Positions 51,047 through 60,181 are shown, counted from the stretch's first letter. The stretch: 64,000 bases of DNA from Polaribacter aestuariivivens (GCF_005885675.1 NZ_VANR01000001.1:310001-374000), one strand, 5' to 3'. Notes: generated by a model not told the origin, from the letters alone. Translations and numbers: made by a program.

Positions 51047-51073
51047 AAAACCCCAACAAATTGTTGGGGTTTT
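51047..51073 (+). terminator. Terminator after the metzincin gene
   Basis: AAAACCCCAACAA / TTGTTGGGGTTTT, 13-bp stem with a minimal loop and a T run. Confidence 0.92.
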
Positions 51074-51207
51074 TTACTACTTACAAATAGGTATTTTTCC
51101 TGAATTTTCATTTTATCAAACTCAAAACTTATCTTTTATTAACATAATTTTATATATTAGCTCTAATTAACCCCTACTAAATATAAAAATTAACCAAATT
51201 TCACAAA

Positions 51208-52206
51208 ATGAAAAAATCTATTTTATTTTTTTTAGGTGTATTCACCTTAGTTTTTAGTACGAAAGCCCAAGAAGGTTTTGAAGGATATCTGTTGGCAGAT
51301 AACAATGATAGAGGCAAATTAATAGATGCCTACATTAACCCAGCTATGAAAGGTTTAATCTATGGTATGAACAATGGATGGTATCATACAGCGAAAGTTC
51401 ATAAACCATTTGGTTTTGATTTAGCAATTGGATTAAACGCATCTTTAGTTCCAGAAGAAGACGAAATGTTTACATTATCTGGATTAACATCAATAAACAC
51501 AGGCTCAATTACAGCAGCTACTGTAGCTGGTTCAGAAGATACTACACCACTCACAACAGTTAACTTTACTGAAAACGGACAAACATATACAACTACTTTT
51601 AACGCTCCTGGTGGTGTTAAAGAAAGCTTACCACTTAACGCGGTTCCAGCTCCAGCAGTTCAGTTAAGTTTAGGTTTACCTGCAAAATTTGAAGTAAACT
51701 TACGTTTAGTACCTAAAGTTGGATCTGACGATGTTAAAGGAAATTTATTTGGTATTGGACTTAAAAAAGAGATTACAAATTGGTTTGGACCATTAGGTAA
51801 AACACCTCTTCACGTATCTTTATTAGCTGGATATACTACAATGACTGTAGATTATGATATCGAAAGTAGTGGAGACGTTTCTGTACAAAACGGATTAGCT
51901 GAGTTTAAGCTTAATGCATATACATTTCAAGCAATTGCATCTTTAAATTTTCCTATTATAAACATTTATGGTGGAATTGGTTATGGATCTGGTAACTCTA
52001 CACTTAAAATGACTGGAGATTATGACTTGAGCTATGGACCACTTACAAGAACAATATCAGATCCTATAGATTCTGAATTTAATGCAGGTGGCTTTAGAAC
52101 AACTGCTGGTTTGAGATTAAGCTTAGGATTTCTTAAAATTTTCGGAAGCTATACTTTACAAGAATACAATACCGCAAACTTAGGCGTTGCTTTTAGTATT
52201 AGATAA
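51208..52206 (+). CDS. Outer-membrane beta-barrel-like protein, probably DUF6588
   Basis: A 332-aa protein with a clear signal peptide (residues 1-20, cleavage near STKAQ). Repeated amphipathic strands (GFDLAIGLNASL, LHVSLLAGYTTMTVDY, LRLSLGFLKIFGSYTLQEY, AFSIR at the end) suggest an outer-membrane barrel. The early segment GYLLADNNDRGKLIDAYINP resembles the family I know as DUF6588 in Flavobacteriaceae. No enzyme motif is visible and the role is unknown. Flanked by its own terminators. Confidence 0.75.
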   Translation: MKKSILFFLGVFTLVFSTKAQEGFEGYLLADNNDRGKLIDAYINPAMKGLIYGMNNGWYHTAKVHKPFGFDLAIGLNASLVPEEDEMFTLSGLTSINTGSITAATVAGSEDTTPLTTVNFTENGQTYTTTFNAPGGVKESLPLNAVPAPAVQLSLGLPAKFEVNLRLVPKVGSDDVKGNLFGIGLKKEITNWFGPLGKTPLHVSLLAGYTTMTVDYDIESSGDVSVQNGLAEFKLNAYTFQAIASLNFPIINIYGGIGYGSGNSTLKMTGDYDLSYGPLTRTISDPIDSEFNAGGFRTTAGLRLSLGFLKIFGSYTLQEYNTANLGVAFSIR

Positions 52207-52227
52207 GCAACACCATTAATATTTAAC

Positions 52228-52260
52228 AAAAAAAGACATCTCGTTAAGATGTCTTTTTTT
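52228..52260 (+). terminator. Terminator after the DUF6588-like gene
   Basis: AAAAAGACATCT - CGTTA - AGATGTCTTTTTTT, 12-bp stem plus T run. Confidence 0.93.
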
Positions 52261-52337
52261 ACTTTAAATTAACTAAGAACTTGTCTAAAATTCGTATTTT
52301 AGCAACAAATTTGTTAAACATAATTAAAAATAAAAAT

Positions 52338-53264
52338 ATGAAAATTACAGTTGTTGGTGCAGGTGCAGTAGGTGCAAGTTGTGCAGAATATATTGCTATT
52401 AAAAACTTTGCTTCAGAAGTTGTTTTATTAGACATTAAAGAAGGTTATGCAGAAGGAAAAGCGATGGACTTAATGCAAACTGCTTCTTTAAATGGTTTTG
52501 ATACTAAAATTACAGGAAGCACTAACGATTATTCTAAAACTTCAAATTCTAATATTTGCGTTATTACTTCAGGAATTCCAAGAAAACCTGGTATGACTCG
52601 TGAAGAATTAATTGGAATAAACGCAGGAATTGTGAAAACAGTTTCTTCAAACTTAATTGAGCATTCTCCAAATACCATTATTATTGTGGTTTCTAACCCA
52701 ATGGATACCATGACGTATTTAGTTCATAAAACTACTGGTTTACCTAAAAATAGAATTATTGGAATGGGTGGTGCTTTAGATTCTGCTCGTTTTAAATACA
52801 GGTTAGCAGAAGCTTTGGGTGCTCCAATTTCTGATGTAGATGGAATGGTTATTGGTGGTCATTCAGATAAAGGTATGGTTCCTTTAACAAGATTAGCTAC
52901 AAGAAACTCTGTTCCTGTTTCTGAATTTATTTCTGAAGAAAGATTAAATCAAGTAATGCAAGACACTAAAGTTGGTGGCGCAACCTTAACTGGTTTATTA
53001 GGTACTTCTGCTTGGTATGCTCCTGGAGCAGCTGTAAGTGGAATGGCTCAGGCAATTGCATGTGATACTAAAAAAATATTTCCATGTTCTACATTGTTAA
53101 ATGGTGAATTTGGTCTAAGTGATTTATGTATTGGTGTTCCTGTTGTTTTAGGAAAAGACGGAATTGAAAAAATTGTAGAAATTAGCTTATCTGATGCTGA
53201 AAAAGCTCATTTAACAGCATCTGCTGAAGGAGTTTCTAAAACTAACGGATTGTTAGAATTGTAA
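52338..53264 (+). CDS. mdh: Malate dehydrogenase
   Basis: A 308-aa LDH-like malate dehydrogenase oxidising malate to oxaloacetate with NAD. NAD-binding VVGAGAVGASCAEY, substrate arginines in SGIPRKPGMTREEL, catalytic His in VIGGHSDKGMVPL and the Arg/Asp pair in LDSARFKYRLA. It belongs to the tetrameric type found in Bacteroidota. The ATG at 52338 starts directly at MKITVVGAG; an in-frame TTG 57 nt upstream would add an unrelated leader. Confidence 0.95.
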   Translation: MKITVVGAGAVGASCAEYIAIKNFASEVVLLDIKEGYAEGKAMDLMQTASLNGFDTKITGSTNDYSKTSNSNICVITSGIPRKPGMTREELIGINAGIVKTVSSNLIEHSPNTIIIVVSNPMDTMTYLVHKTTGLPKNRIIGMGGALDSARFKYRLAEALGAPISDVDGMVIGGHSDKGMVPLTRLATRNSVPVSEFISEERLNQVMQDTKVGGATLTGLLGTSAWYAPGAAVSGMAQAIACDTKKIFPCSTLLNGEFGLSDLCIGVPVVLGKDGIEKIVEISLSDAEKAHLTASAEGVSKTNGLLEL

Positions 53265-53284
53265 AAACTTTCTTTATAAATATT

Positions 53285-53314
53285 AAAAAATCCAGCTTTT
53301 TAGCTGGATTTTTT
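53285..53314. terminator. Bidirectional terminator between mdh and fhs
   Basis: AAAAAATCCAGCT - TTTT - AGCTGGATTTTTT, 13-bp stem with A and T runs on both sides, between convergent genes. Confidence 0.93.
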
Positions 53315-53338
53315 GTTTCTCGTAATTTCAAAATTTTA

Positions 53339-55015
53339 TTAAGATAGTCCAGAAATAACGCCATTATTATCAATTGTCATATTCTCTGAAGCTGGAATTG
53401 ATGGTAACCCAGGCATACGCATCATTTTTCCTAGAATAGGAATTAAAAATTGTGCACCCGCAGCTATTTCAATTTCACGAACGGTTACAGTAAAACCAGT
53501 TGGTCTTCCAATCAATCGTTCATCATCAGAAAAAGACTTTTGTGTTTTTGCCATACAAATTGCAAAATCATTAAAACCTAATCTGTCAATTCTTCTTAAA
53601 TTTAAAAGTGCCTTATTATCGTAAGCTACTTTTTCTGCTCCGTAAATTTCTTTGGCTATTTTTTCAATTTTGTCTTTTACAGGAGACTTCCAATCATACA
53701 ATGCTTTGTATTGTGTTGCTTTATTTTCCACCACATCAACAACTGCTTCTGCCAAATTCTTGGTTCCCTCACCTCCTTTTGCCCATCCTTCAGATAAAAC
53801 AGCTTGCACTCCCAAACTCGCACATTTTTCTATTACAAAATCTACTTCACCTTTAGAATCTGAAACAAAAGAATTTATCGCCACAACAGGCTCTATATTG
53901 TATTTACGAATGTTCTCAATATGTTTTTCAAGATTTTTAAAACCTACTGAAACTTTTTCTAAATCTGGCGTGTTGTACTCTTCTTTTTTTGCTCCTCCAT
54001 GATGACGCAAAGCTCTAATAGTAGCGACTAAAACCACACATTTAGGATTCAATTTTGCAAATTTAGATTTAATATTCAAGAATTTTTCTGCACCCAAATC
54101 TGCCCCAAAACCAGCTTCTGTAACTACATAATTCGATAAAGAGAGCCCCATTTTGGTGGCAATAATTGTATTAGTTCCTTGCGCAATATTTGCAAAAGGA
54201 CCTCCATGAATAATTGCAGGATTTTCTTCTAAAGTTTGGACTAAATTTGGTTTTATAGCATCTTTCAACAAAATTGCCATCGCATTTTCTGCTTTTAAAT
54301 CCTTGGCAAAAACAGGTTTATTATCATAGGTAAAACCAATAAAAATATCGCCCAAACGCTTTTTTAAATTTTCTAAATTAGAAGCCATACAAAGAATTGC
54401 CATCACTTCAGAAGCTGGTGTAATATTAAAACCATCTTGCCTTGGCACTCCATTTGCTGTTCCTCCCAAACCAATCGTAATGTCTCTTAAGGAACGATCA
54501 TTCATATCAATAACACGTTTCCAAAGAACCGTTCTTGGATCAATATTTAGGTTATTTGTTTTACTCTGAATATTATTATCAATCAATGCAGACAGTAAGT
54601 TATTTGCTTTTTCTACTGCGTTAAAATCTCCTGTGAAATGCAAATTAATATCTTCCATAGGCACAACTTGCGAATATCCACCACCTGCAGCTCCGCCTTT
54701 TATTCCAAAAACGGGTCCCAAAGATGGTTCTCTCAACACCACAGTAGCTTGTTTGCCTATTTTATTTAATCCTTCTGTTAAACCAATAGAAACTGTTGTT
54801 TTTCCTTCTCCAGCAGGAGTTGGTGTTAATGCAGTTACTAAAACTAAATTGTTTTTTTCTACTTTTTTATCATCAATTAAAGACAATGGAAGTTTTGCTT
54901 TGTACTTTCCGTACATTTCTAAATCGTCTTCTTTTACGTTTAATTTTGATGCTATTTCCCTAATATGTTGTAGTGTTTTTCCTTGTGCAATTTGAATATC
55001 TGAAAGGTGTGACAT
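53339..55015 (-). CDS. fhs: Formate--tetrahydrofolate ligase
   Basis: A 558-aa ATP-dependent ligase giving 10-formyl-THF. P-loop region TPTPAGEGKTTVSIGL, LREPSLGPVFGIKGGAAGGGYSQV split by domain features, and the C-terminal DNNGVISGLS. Length and motifs are standard. It links formate to the same one-carbon pool that MetF and MetH use. It is transcribed alone and converges on mdh. Confidence 0.96.
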   Translation of the reverse strand: MSHLSDIQIAQGKTLQHIREIASKLNVKEDDLEMYGKYKAKLPLSLIDDKKVEKNNLVLVTALTPTPAGEGKTTVSIGLTEGLNKIGKQATVVLREPSLGPVFGIKGGAAGGGYSQVVPMEDINLHFTGDFNAVEKANNLLSALIDNNIQSKTNNLNIDPRTVLWKRVIDMNDRSLRDITIGLGGTANGVPRQDGFNITPASEVMAILCMASNLENLKKRLGDIFIGFTYDNKPVFAKDLKAENAMAILLKDAIKPNLVQTLEENPAIIHGGPFANIAQGTNTIIATKMGLSLSNYVVTEAGFGADLGAEKFLNIKSKFAKLNPKCVVLVATIRALRHHGGAKKEEYNTPDLEKVSVGFKNLEKHIENIRKYNIEPVVAINSFVSDSKGEVDFVIEKCASLGVQAVLSEGWAKGGEGTKNLAEAVVDVVENKATQYKALYDWKSPVKDKIEKIAKEIYGAEKVAYDNKALLNLRRIDRLGFNDFAICMAKTQKSFSDDERLIGRPTGFTVTVREIEIAAGAQFLIPILGKMMRMPGLPSIPASENMTIDNNGVISGLS

Positions 55016-55157
55016 ATCTGTGTTTTATATAATTATATTGAGTTATTTTAAAGACTAAATATAGTCAATTAGAAACATAAAATTATAGAATTAACGTATA
55101 GAAAAAGTTAATTTGTTAAGAATATAAATTTCTAAAGTACAAACCAATCTTTTTATA

Positions 55158-55165
55158 TATATTTG
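55158..55165 (+). promoter_or_regulatory. -10 box of the 55170 gene
   Basis: TATATTTG, exact TAnnTTTG match, ending 5 nt before the start codon, so the transcript is probably leaderless. Confidence 0.6.
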
Positions 55166-55169
55166 GCAT

Positions 55170-55763
55170 ATGAATGCAAAATGGTACATCAGTACTTTAT
55201 TATTTATTGCGCTCTGTTTTGGAGCTTTTCAAGAACAAGTTCACGAACCTAATCAAGAAATTATACTTGAGTTTGTAGATACTTCTATTCACAAAAAAAA
55301 TGTTGAAAACACCATAACTGAGGTAAAAGAAAAACTTTTAGAAATCGGTGTTTCCAATATTGTAATTCAAGAAACAAAAAAAGGAACTTTAAAAATTTGT
55401 TACTACAGTACTATTGATACTAAAAATATTAAAAGTGCGCTCACGAATGCAAATCAATTAGCGGTAAATCATCTTCCTGAAAACGATGGTAAACACATTT
55501 CCAATTACAATATTGCTGTACATAATTTAACTGAGAATATTGATGTTTCTAATTTAGGCGATAAGTTTGTTTTAGAAATTAAATACCAATCAGATAGGTT
55601 TACAATTGATAATTTTTCTGGCTTTTCAGAATCTATAGCAAACAAAGCGAACAAACTTTTTAAAATTGCTTATAAAGTCAGCAAAAATAATCCTTTTATT
55701 AAAGATTATACTTCTTATCAAGAGCCAGAAGTTAGAGCTGGACCTGGTATCTACTTCGTATAA
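55170..55763 (+). CDS. Exported protein of unknown function
   Basis: A 197-aa protein I do not recognise. A short N-terminal hydrophobic signal (about residues 5-19, ending CFGAFQEQ) indicates export. The mature part alternates charged helices and strands, with no Cys clusters or catalytic motif; it ends EVRAGPGIYFV. It is a single gene between fhs (divergent) and secDF. Presence of a perfect -10 box and normal codon use support that it is real. Confidence 0.8.
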   Translation: MNAKWYISTLLFIALCFGAFQEQVHEPNQEIILEFVDTSIHKKNVENTITEVKEKLLEIGVSNIVIQETKKGTLKICYYSTIDTKNIKSALTNANQLAVNHLPENDGKHISNYNIAVHNLTENIDVSNLGDKFVLEIKYQSDRFTIDNFSGFSESIANKANKLFKIAYKVSKNNPFIKDYTSYQEPEVRAGPGIYFV

Positions 55764-55868
55764 AATATAATTTTATACATTTCCAAAAACTGATTTTATG
55801 TGATATTTTTCTAAAAAAATCACCAAAAACAAACCCATAAAATAATTGTCAGGTTTTACGAGAAGCTA

Positions 55869-55876
55869 TATATTTG
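55869..55876 (+). promoter_or_regulatory. -10 box of secDF
   Basis: TATATTTG, exact TAnnTTTG match, with TTG at 55846-55848 (20-nt spacer). Leader about 31 nt. Confidence 0.6.
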
Positions 55877-55912
55877 CTCGTTTTTTAAAAAATTTGACTA
55901 AAATAATACAAA

Positions 55913-58882
55913 ATGCAAAATAAAGGACTTATTAAATTATTTGCTATCCTTTTCGGATTAGTAAGTTTATACCAATTATCATTTACATTTTTTGCTACTA
56001 AGGTAGAAAATGACGCAAAAGCTTACGCTGAAAATAATGTGGTTGACAATGATGCAAGACAAAAAGCTGCTTTAGAAACAAAGTACTTAGATAGTGTTGC
56101 CAATAAAGATGTTTTAGATTTAGGTGTAACAAAATACAGCTATAATGACGTTAGAGACAAAGAAATGAATCTTGGTCTTGACTTAAAAGGTGGTATCAAC
56201 GCCATTTTACAAGTTTCTGTAAAAGAGGTTTTAAGAAGCTTATCTAACGATTCTAAAAACGAAGCTTTTAATAAAGCTTTAGAGAGTGCAGATGAAAGAC
56301 AAAAAAGTAGTAATGCTACCTACTTAGATTTATTTTTTGAAGAATTTGAAAAAGTAGCTGAAGATACTAAATTAAGTGACCCTTCTATTTTTGGAACAAA
56401 GGCATTAAGTGATAAAATTTCTTTTAACGAAGATAATTTTTCAGTAAGAGAAACTTTACAAGAAGAAATAAATAGTTCTATTGGTACTGCTTTCGAAGTA
56501 TTAAGAAGTAGAATTGATAAATTTGGAGTTACATCTCCAAACATCCAAAGAATTGGAAATTCTGGAAGAATTCAAATTGAATTACCAGGAGCTAAAGACA
56601 TTGAGCGTGTTACTAAGTTAATTACAAGTAAAGCTGAATTACAATTTTGGGAAGTTTACACCAATGCAGAAGTACAAGGTTTTTTCTTTTCTGCAAATGC
56701 AAAAGTTGCTGAATTATTAAAAGATGATACTGTAACAGAACAAGTAAAAGACTCTACTAAAAAAGATGACATTGATGATCTTTTAGGTGAAACTCCAGAT
56801 TCTACCAAGGTTCAGAAAAATTTATTTACATACTTATTTCCAGTAGTTGCACAGTCTCAACAACAAGTTAGCTCTTTAGTTGCTCAAGCTAAAGTTACAG
56901 ATACTGCAAGAGTAAATAGCTTATTGAAGAAAAAAGAAATTAGAGATTTATTACCAAGCGAATTAAGATATGTAAAGTTCTTGTGGGATTATAAAACTAA
57001 TAAAAGTGATGACGGAACAGAAATTATTGGTTTATATGCAATAAAATCTAACAGAAATGACAAAGCAAATATTGAAGGTGATGTAATTTTAGATGCTGCT
57101 CAAGTATTTGATCAATTAAACAAACCTGAGGTTTCTATGACTATGAACAGCTCTGGAACTAAACAGTGGTCTAAATTAACAGGAGATAATATTGGTAAGT
57201 TTGTCGCCATCGTTTTAGATGATTATGTATATACTGCACCAAAAATTAATCAAAAACTAGGAAGCATGTCTAGCATTTCAGGTGGAAGCATGACTATTGA
57301 AGAAGCTGAGGACATTGCAACCGTTTTAAAAGCAGGTAAATTACCAGCAGCTGCAAGAATTATTCAAATAGAAGTTGTTGGACCTTCTTTAGGTCAAGAA
57401 GCAATTGATGCCAGTTTCCTATCATTTGGTTTGGCTATTTTCTTAGTTTTAATTTGGATGATTTTATACTATGGAAAAGCTGGTTTATTTGCAGATGTTG
57501 CTTTATTAGTAAACATTTTATTCATCTTCGGTATTTTGGCATCGTTTAATGCTGTGTTAACTTTACCTGGTATTGCTGGTATTATATTAACCATTGGTAT
57601 GTCAGTTGATGCGAACGTAATTATCTTCGAAAGAATTAAAGAAGGTTTATTTGGTAAAAAAGGTTTAAAACAATCTGTGGAAGAAGGTTTCTCTGTAAAA
57701 GGAGCACTTTCTGCAATTATAGATGCAAACATTACTACCTTATTAACAGGTATTATTTTATATGTTTTTGGGTCAGGACCAATTAAGGGTTTCGCCTTAA
57801 CGTTAATGATTGGTATTGCTACCTCTTTATTTACTGCTGTATTTATTACTCGTTTACTAATTGATGGAGCTATAAATAAAGGAACAAACTTAACTTTTAA
57901 CACCTCTTTTTCTAAAGGATGGTTCCAAAATATAAATGTTGAGTTTTTAAAGAAACGTAAAATTGCATACATCATTTCTGGAGCAATTATTTTAGCAGGA
58001 ATCGCTTCTATTTTCTCTATTGGATTAAAACAAGGAGTAGATTTTAAAGGAGGTCGTTCTTATGTTGTTCGTTTTGACGAATCTATGAGTGCTACTGAAG
58101 TTGCAGGAACTTTAAAAGATGCTTTTGGAACTGCTCCAGAAGTTAAAACATATGGTTCAGACAATCAATTAAAAATAACAACTGTTTATAGAATTGAGGA
58201 AGAAGGTCAAGAAGTAGATGAAGAAGTACAAAACACTTTATTTACAGGTTTAAAACCTTATTTAGGAAACACTACTTACGAAAACTTTAAACCAGGTTTT
58301 GAAAAACAAGGTGCAGGAGTAATGAGTTACATGAAAGTAGAACCAACCATTGCAGATGATATTAAAACAGATGCTTTATATGCCGTTTTTGGATCATTAT
58401 TAGTTGTTTTCTTATACATCTTATTACGATTCAGAAAAATATCTTACTCTATTGGAGCTGTAGTTGCTGTTTTTCACGATGTATTAATTGTATTGGGTGT
58501 ATTCTCAATAACATACAGTTTTATGCCTTTTGACATGGAAATTGGACAATCTTTTATAGCCGCAATTTTAACAGTAGTAGGTTACTCCTTAAATGATACT
58601 GTGGTAATTTTTGATAGAATTAGAGAATTTGTTGGAGACTACAAAAACAGACCTTTAGGAGAAAATGTTGATAAAGCAGTTAGTTCTACATTAGGAAGAA
58701 CCATAAACACATCTTTAACAACATTATTAGTAATGTTAGCTATTTTCTTATTTGGTGGAGATTCTATTAAAGGGTTTATGTTTGCATTAATAGTTGGAGT
58801 AATTGTTGGTACATACTCATCATTATTTGTAGCAACACCAATTATGTATGATGCTTCTATAAAAGAAAAAAAGAACAAATAA
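55913..58882 (+). CDS. secDF: Protein translocase subunit SecDF (fused)
   Basis: A 989-aa fusion of SecD and SecF, typical of Bacteroidota. SecD half: one N-terminal helix, GLDLKGGINAIL, periplasmic P1 domain, then five helices with TIGMSVDANVIIFERIKEG. SecF half from about 680: FKGGRSYVVRF, the second six-helix bundle and VVGYSLNDTVVIFDRIRE. The protein uses the proton gradient to pull exported proteins through SecYEG. A long periplasmic insertion (about 250-330) in SecD is larger than in E. coli. Confidence 0.96.
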   Translation: MQNKGLIKLFAILFGLVSLYQLSFTFFATKVENDAKAYAENNVVDNDARQKAALETKYLDSVANKDVLDLGVTKYSYNDVRDKEMNLGLDLKGGINAILQVSVKEVLRSLSNDSKNEAFNKALESADERQKSSNATYLDLFFEEFEKVAEDTKLSDPSIFGTKALSDKISFNEDNFSVRETLQEEINSSIGTAFEVLRSRIDKFGVTSPNIQRIGNSGRIQIELPGAKDIERVTKLITSKAELQFWEVYTNAEVQGFFFSANAKVAELLKDDTVTEQVKDSTKKDDIDDLLGETPDSTKVQKNLFTYLFPVVAQSQQQVSSLVAQAKVTDTARVNSLLKKKEIRDLLPSELRYVKFLWDYKTNKSDDGTEIIGLYAIKSNRNDKANIEGDVILDAAQVFDQLNKPEVSMTMNSSGTKQWSKLTGDNIGKFVAIVLDDYVYTAPKINQKLGSMSSISGGSMTIEEAEDIATVLKAGKLPAAARIIQIEVVGPSLGQEAIDASFLSFGLAIFLVLIWMILYYGKAGLFADVALLVNILFIFGILASFNAVLTLPGIAGIILTIGMSVDANVIIFERIKEGLFGKKGLKQSVEEGFSVKGALSAIIDANITTLLTGIILYVFGSGPIKGFALTLMIGIATSLFTAVFITRLLIDGAINKGTNLTFNTSFSKGWFQNINVEFLKKRKIAYIISGAIILAGIASIFSIGLKQGVDFKGGRSYVVRFDESMSATEVAGTLKDAFGTAPEVKTYGSDNQLKITTVYRIEEEGQEVDEEVQNTLFTGLKPYLGNTTYENFKPGFEKQGAGVMSYMKVEPTIADDIKTDALYAVFGSLLVVFLYILLRFRKISYSIGAVVAVFHDVLIVLGVFSITYSFMPFDMEIGQSFIAAILTVVGYSLNDTVVIFDRIREFVGDYKNRPLGENVDKAVSSTLGRTINTSLTTLLVMLAIFLFGGDSIKGFMFALIVGVIVGTYSSLFVATPIMYDASIKEKKNK

Positions 58883-58900
58883 GTTCTAATAAAAATAAAT

Positions 58901-58958
58901 AAAAACCGTTTTCTTTAGGCTAAACTTTTGTTTTAGTAACGTAAAGAAAACGGTTTTT
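58901..58958 (+). terminator. Large hairpin terminator after secDF
   Basis: 17-bp perfect arms (AAAAACCGTTTTCTTTA and complement) around a 24-nt loop that itself holds a CTAAA/TTTAG hairpin, ending in T-rich sequence. The nested form is unusual for a simple terminator. Confidence 0.85.
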
Positions 58959-58977
58959 CTATTTAATCAATAGCAGT

Positions 58978-58985
58978 TATATTTG
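58978..58985 (+). promoter_or_regulatory. -10 box of hpt-adk
   Basis: TATATTTG, exact TAnnTTTG match, ending 7 nt before the ATG at 58992: a candidate leaderless transcript. It also shows that an in-frame TTG at 58983 lies within the promoter and cannot be the start. Confidence 0.6.
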
Positions 58986-58991
58986 CACTCT

Positions 58992-60110
58992 ATGAGTATT
59001 ATAAAACTTCACGATTTATATTTTAAACCTTTTATTTCTGAAAACGAAATTAAAAGTATCGTAAAATATCTTGCACAAAAGGTAAAAAGAGATCTTCCAA
59101 AAGATGAAGTCCCAATTTTTGTAGGAATTTTAAACGGGTGCTTTTTATTTGCTGCCGATTTTATTAGAGAGTTTGAAGGAAATTGCGAAGTTTCTTTTGT
59201 AAAGTTAGCCTCCTACCAAGGAACCTCATCTACCGAAAATGTAAAACAATTAGTAGGTATAAATGAAGATTTAACTGGTAGAACTGTAATTATTTTAGAA
59301 GACATTATAGATACAGGAACAACACTTCAAGAAATTTATAATATCTTTAGAAACAAGAATGTAAAACAACTAAAAGTAGCCACCTTATTTTTTAAACCAG
59401 ACGTTTTTAGAAAAGAACTACCTATAAATTATATAGGAAAAAGCATTTCAGATAAATTTATAGTTGGTTACGGATTAGATTATAATGGTTTAGGCAGAAA
59501 TTATTCAGAAATATATCAACTATCAACACCACCAAAAATGAAAAACATTGTATTATTTGGCCCTCCAGGAGCAGGAAAAGGAACACAAGCAGAATTTTTA
59601 AAAGAAATGTATAATTTGGTACACATTTCTACTGGAGACGTTTTTCGTTTCAATATTAAAAATGAAACAGAATTGGGCTTGTTGGCTAAAAAATATATGG
59701 ATGAAGGAGATTTAGTTCCTGATGAAGTAACCATAAACATGTTAAAAGCAGAAGTAGAAAAAAACGCCAATGCAAAAGGTTTTATTTTTGACGGATTTCC
59801 AAGAACCCAATCTCAAGCTGAAGCTTTAGATGCTTTTTTAACAGAAAAAGGCGAGCAAATAAATGGAATGATTGCTTTAGAAGTACCAGAAGATTTATTA
59901 GTAGAACGTTTGTTGGAGAGAGGAAAAACTAGCGGAAGAACAGATGATACTGATGAAGGGAAAATAAGAAATCGTTTTAACGAATACAATACAAAAACAG
60001 CAGTTCTAAAAGATTATTTTGATGCTCAAAATAAATATTATGGAATAAATGGCGTAGGCTCAATCAAAGAAATTACACAACGTATCGCAAAAGTGTTTGA
60101 TACATTATAA
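58992..60110 (+). CDS. Fusion of hypoxanthine phosphoribosyltransferase and adenylate kinase
   Basis: A 372-aa two-enzyme protein. Residues 1-175 are a purine phosphoribosyltransferase with the PRPP loop VIILEDIIDTGTTLQ. Residues about 180-372 are adenylate kinase: P-loop LFGPPGAGKGTQAEF, NMP-binding part, FDGFPRTQSQAEAL and the LID arginines in ERLLERGKTSGRTDD; the LID is the short type without zinc cysteines. It joins purine salvage (hypoxanthine/guanine to IMP/GMP) to AMP-ADP balance. The fusion is known in Bacteroidota. Start at ATG 58992. Confidence 0.93.
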   Translation: MSIIKLHDLYFKPFISENEIKSIVKYLAQKVKRDLPKDEVPIFVGILNGCFLFAADFIREFEGNCEVSFVKLASYQGTSSTENVKQLVGINEDLTGRTVIILEDIIDTGTTLQEIYNIFRNKNVKQLKVATLFFKPDVFRKELPINYIGKSISDKFIVGYGLDYNGLGRNYSEIYQLSTPPKMKNIVLFGPPGAGKGTQAEFLKEMYNLVHISTGDVFRFNIKNETELGLLAKKYMDEGDLVPDEVTINMLKAEVEKNANAKGFIFDGFPRTQSQAEALDAFLTEKGEQINGMIALEVPEDLLVERLLERGKTSGRTDDTDEGKIRNRFNEYNTKTAVLKDYFDAQNKYYGINGVGSIKEITQRIAKVFDTL

Positions 60111-60111
60111 A

Positions 60112-60174
60112 TTCAAAGTTCAAAACTTAATATTCAAGATTCAACTTTGAATATTAAGTTTTGAACTTTAAACA
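60112..60174. repeat. Nine-word heptanucleotide fold-back array, adk-obgE spacer
   Basis: 63 nt = 9 x 7: TTCAAAG, TTCAAAA, CTTAATA, TTCAAGA, TTCAACT, TTGAATA, TTAAGTT, TTGAACT, TTAAACA. A 23-bp perfect inverted repeat joins 60115-60137 to 60147-60169 with a 9-nt loop. It begins 2 nt after the stop of the upstream gene and ends 7 nt before the obgE start. Confidence 0.95.
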
Positions 60175-60181
60175 TAAAAAA

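Noticed and set aside
52281..52340. Upstream TTG start for mdh at 52281
   Set aside because: Would add 19 residues unlike any malate dehydrogenase; the ATG at 52338 opens directly at the NAD-binding strand.
57469..57975. Long (168-codon) minus-strand frame inside secDF
   Set aside because: Fully antisense to a conserved gene; its composition mirrors secDF codons and no independent signals exist.
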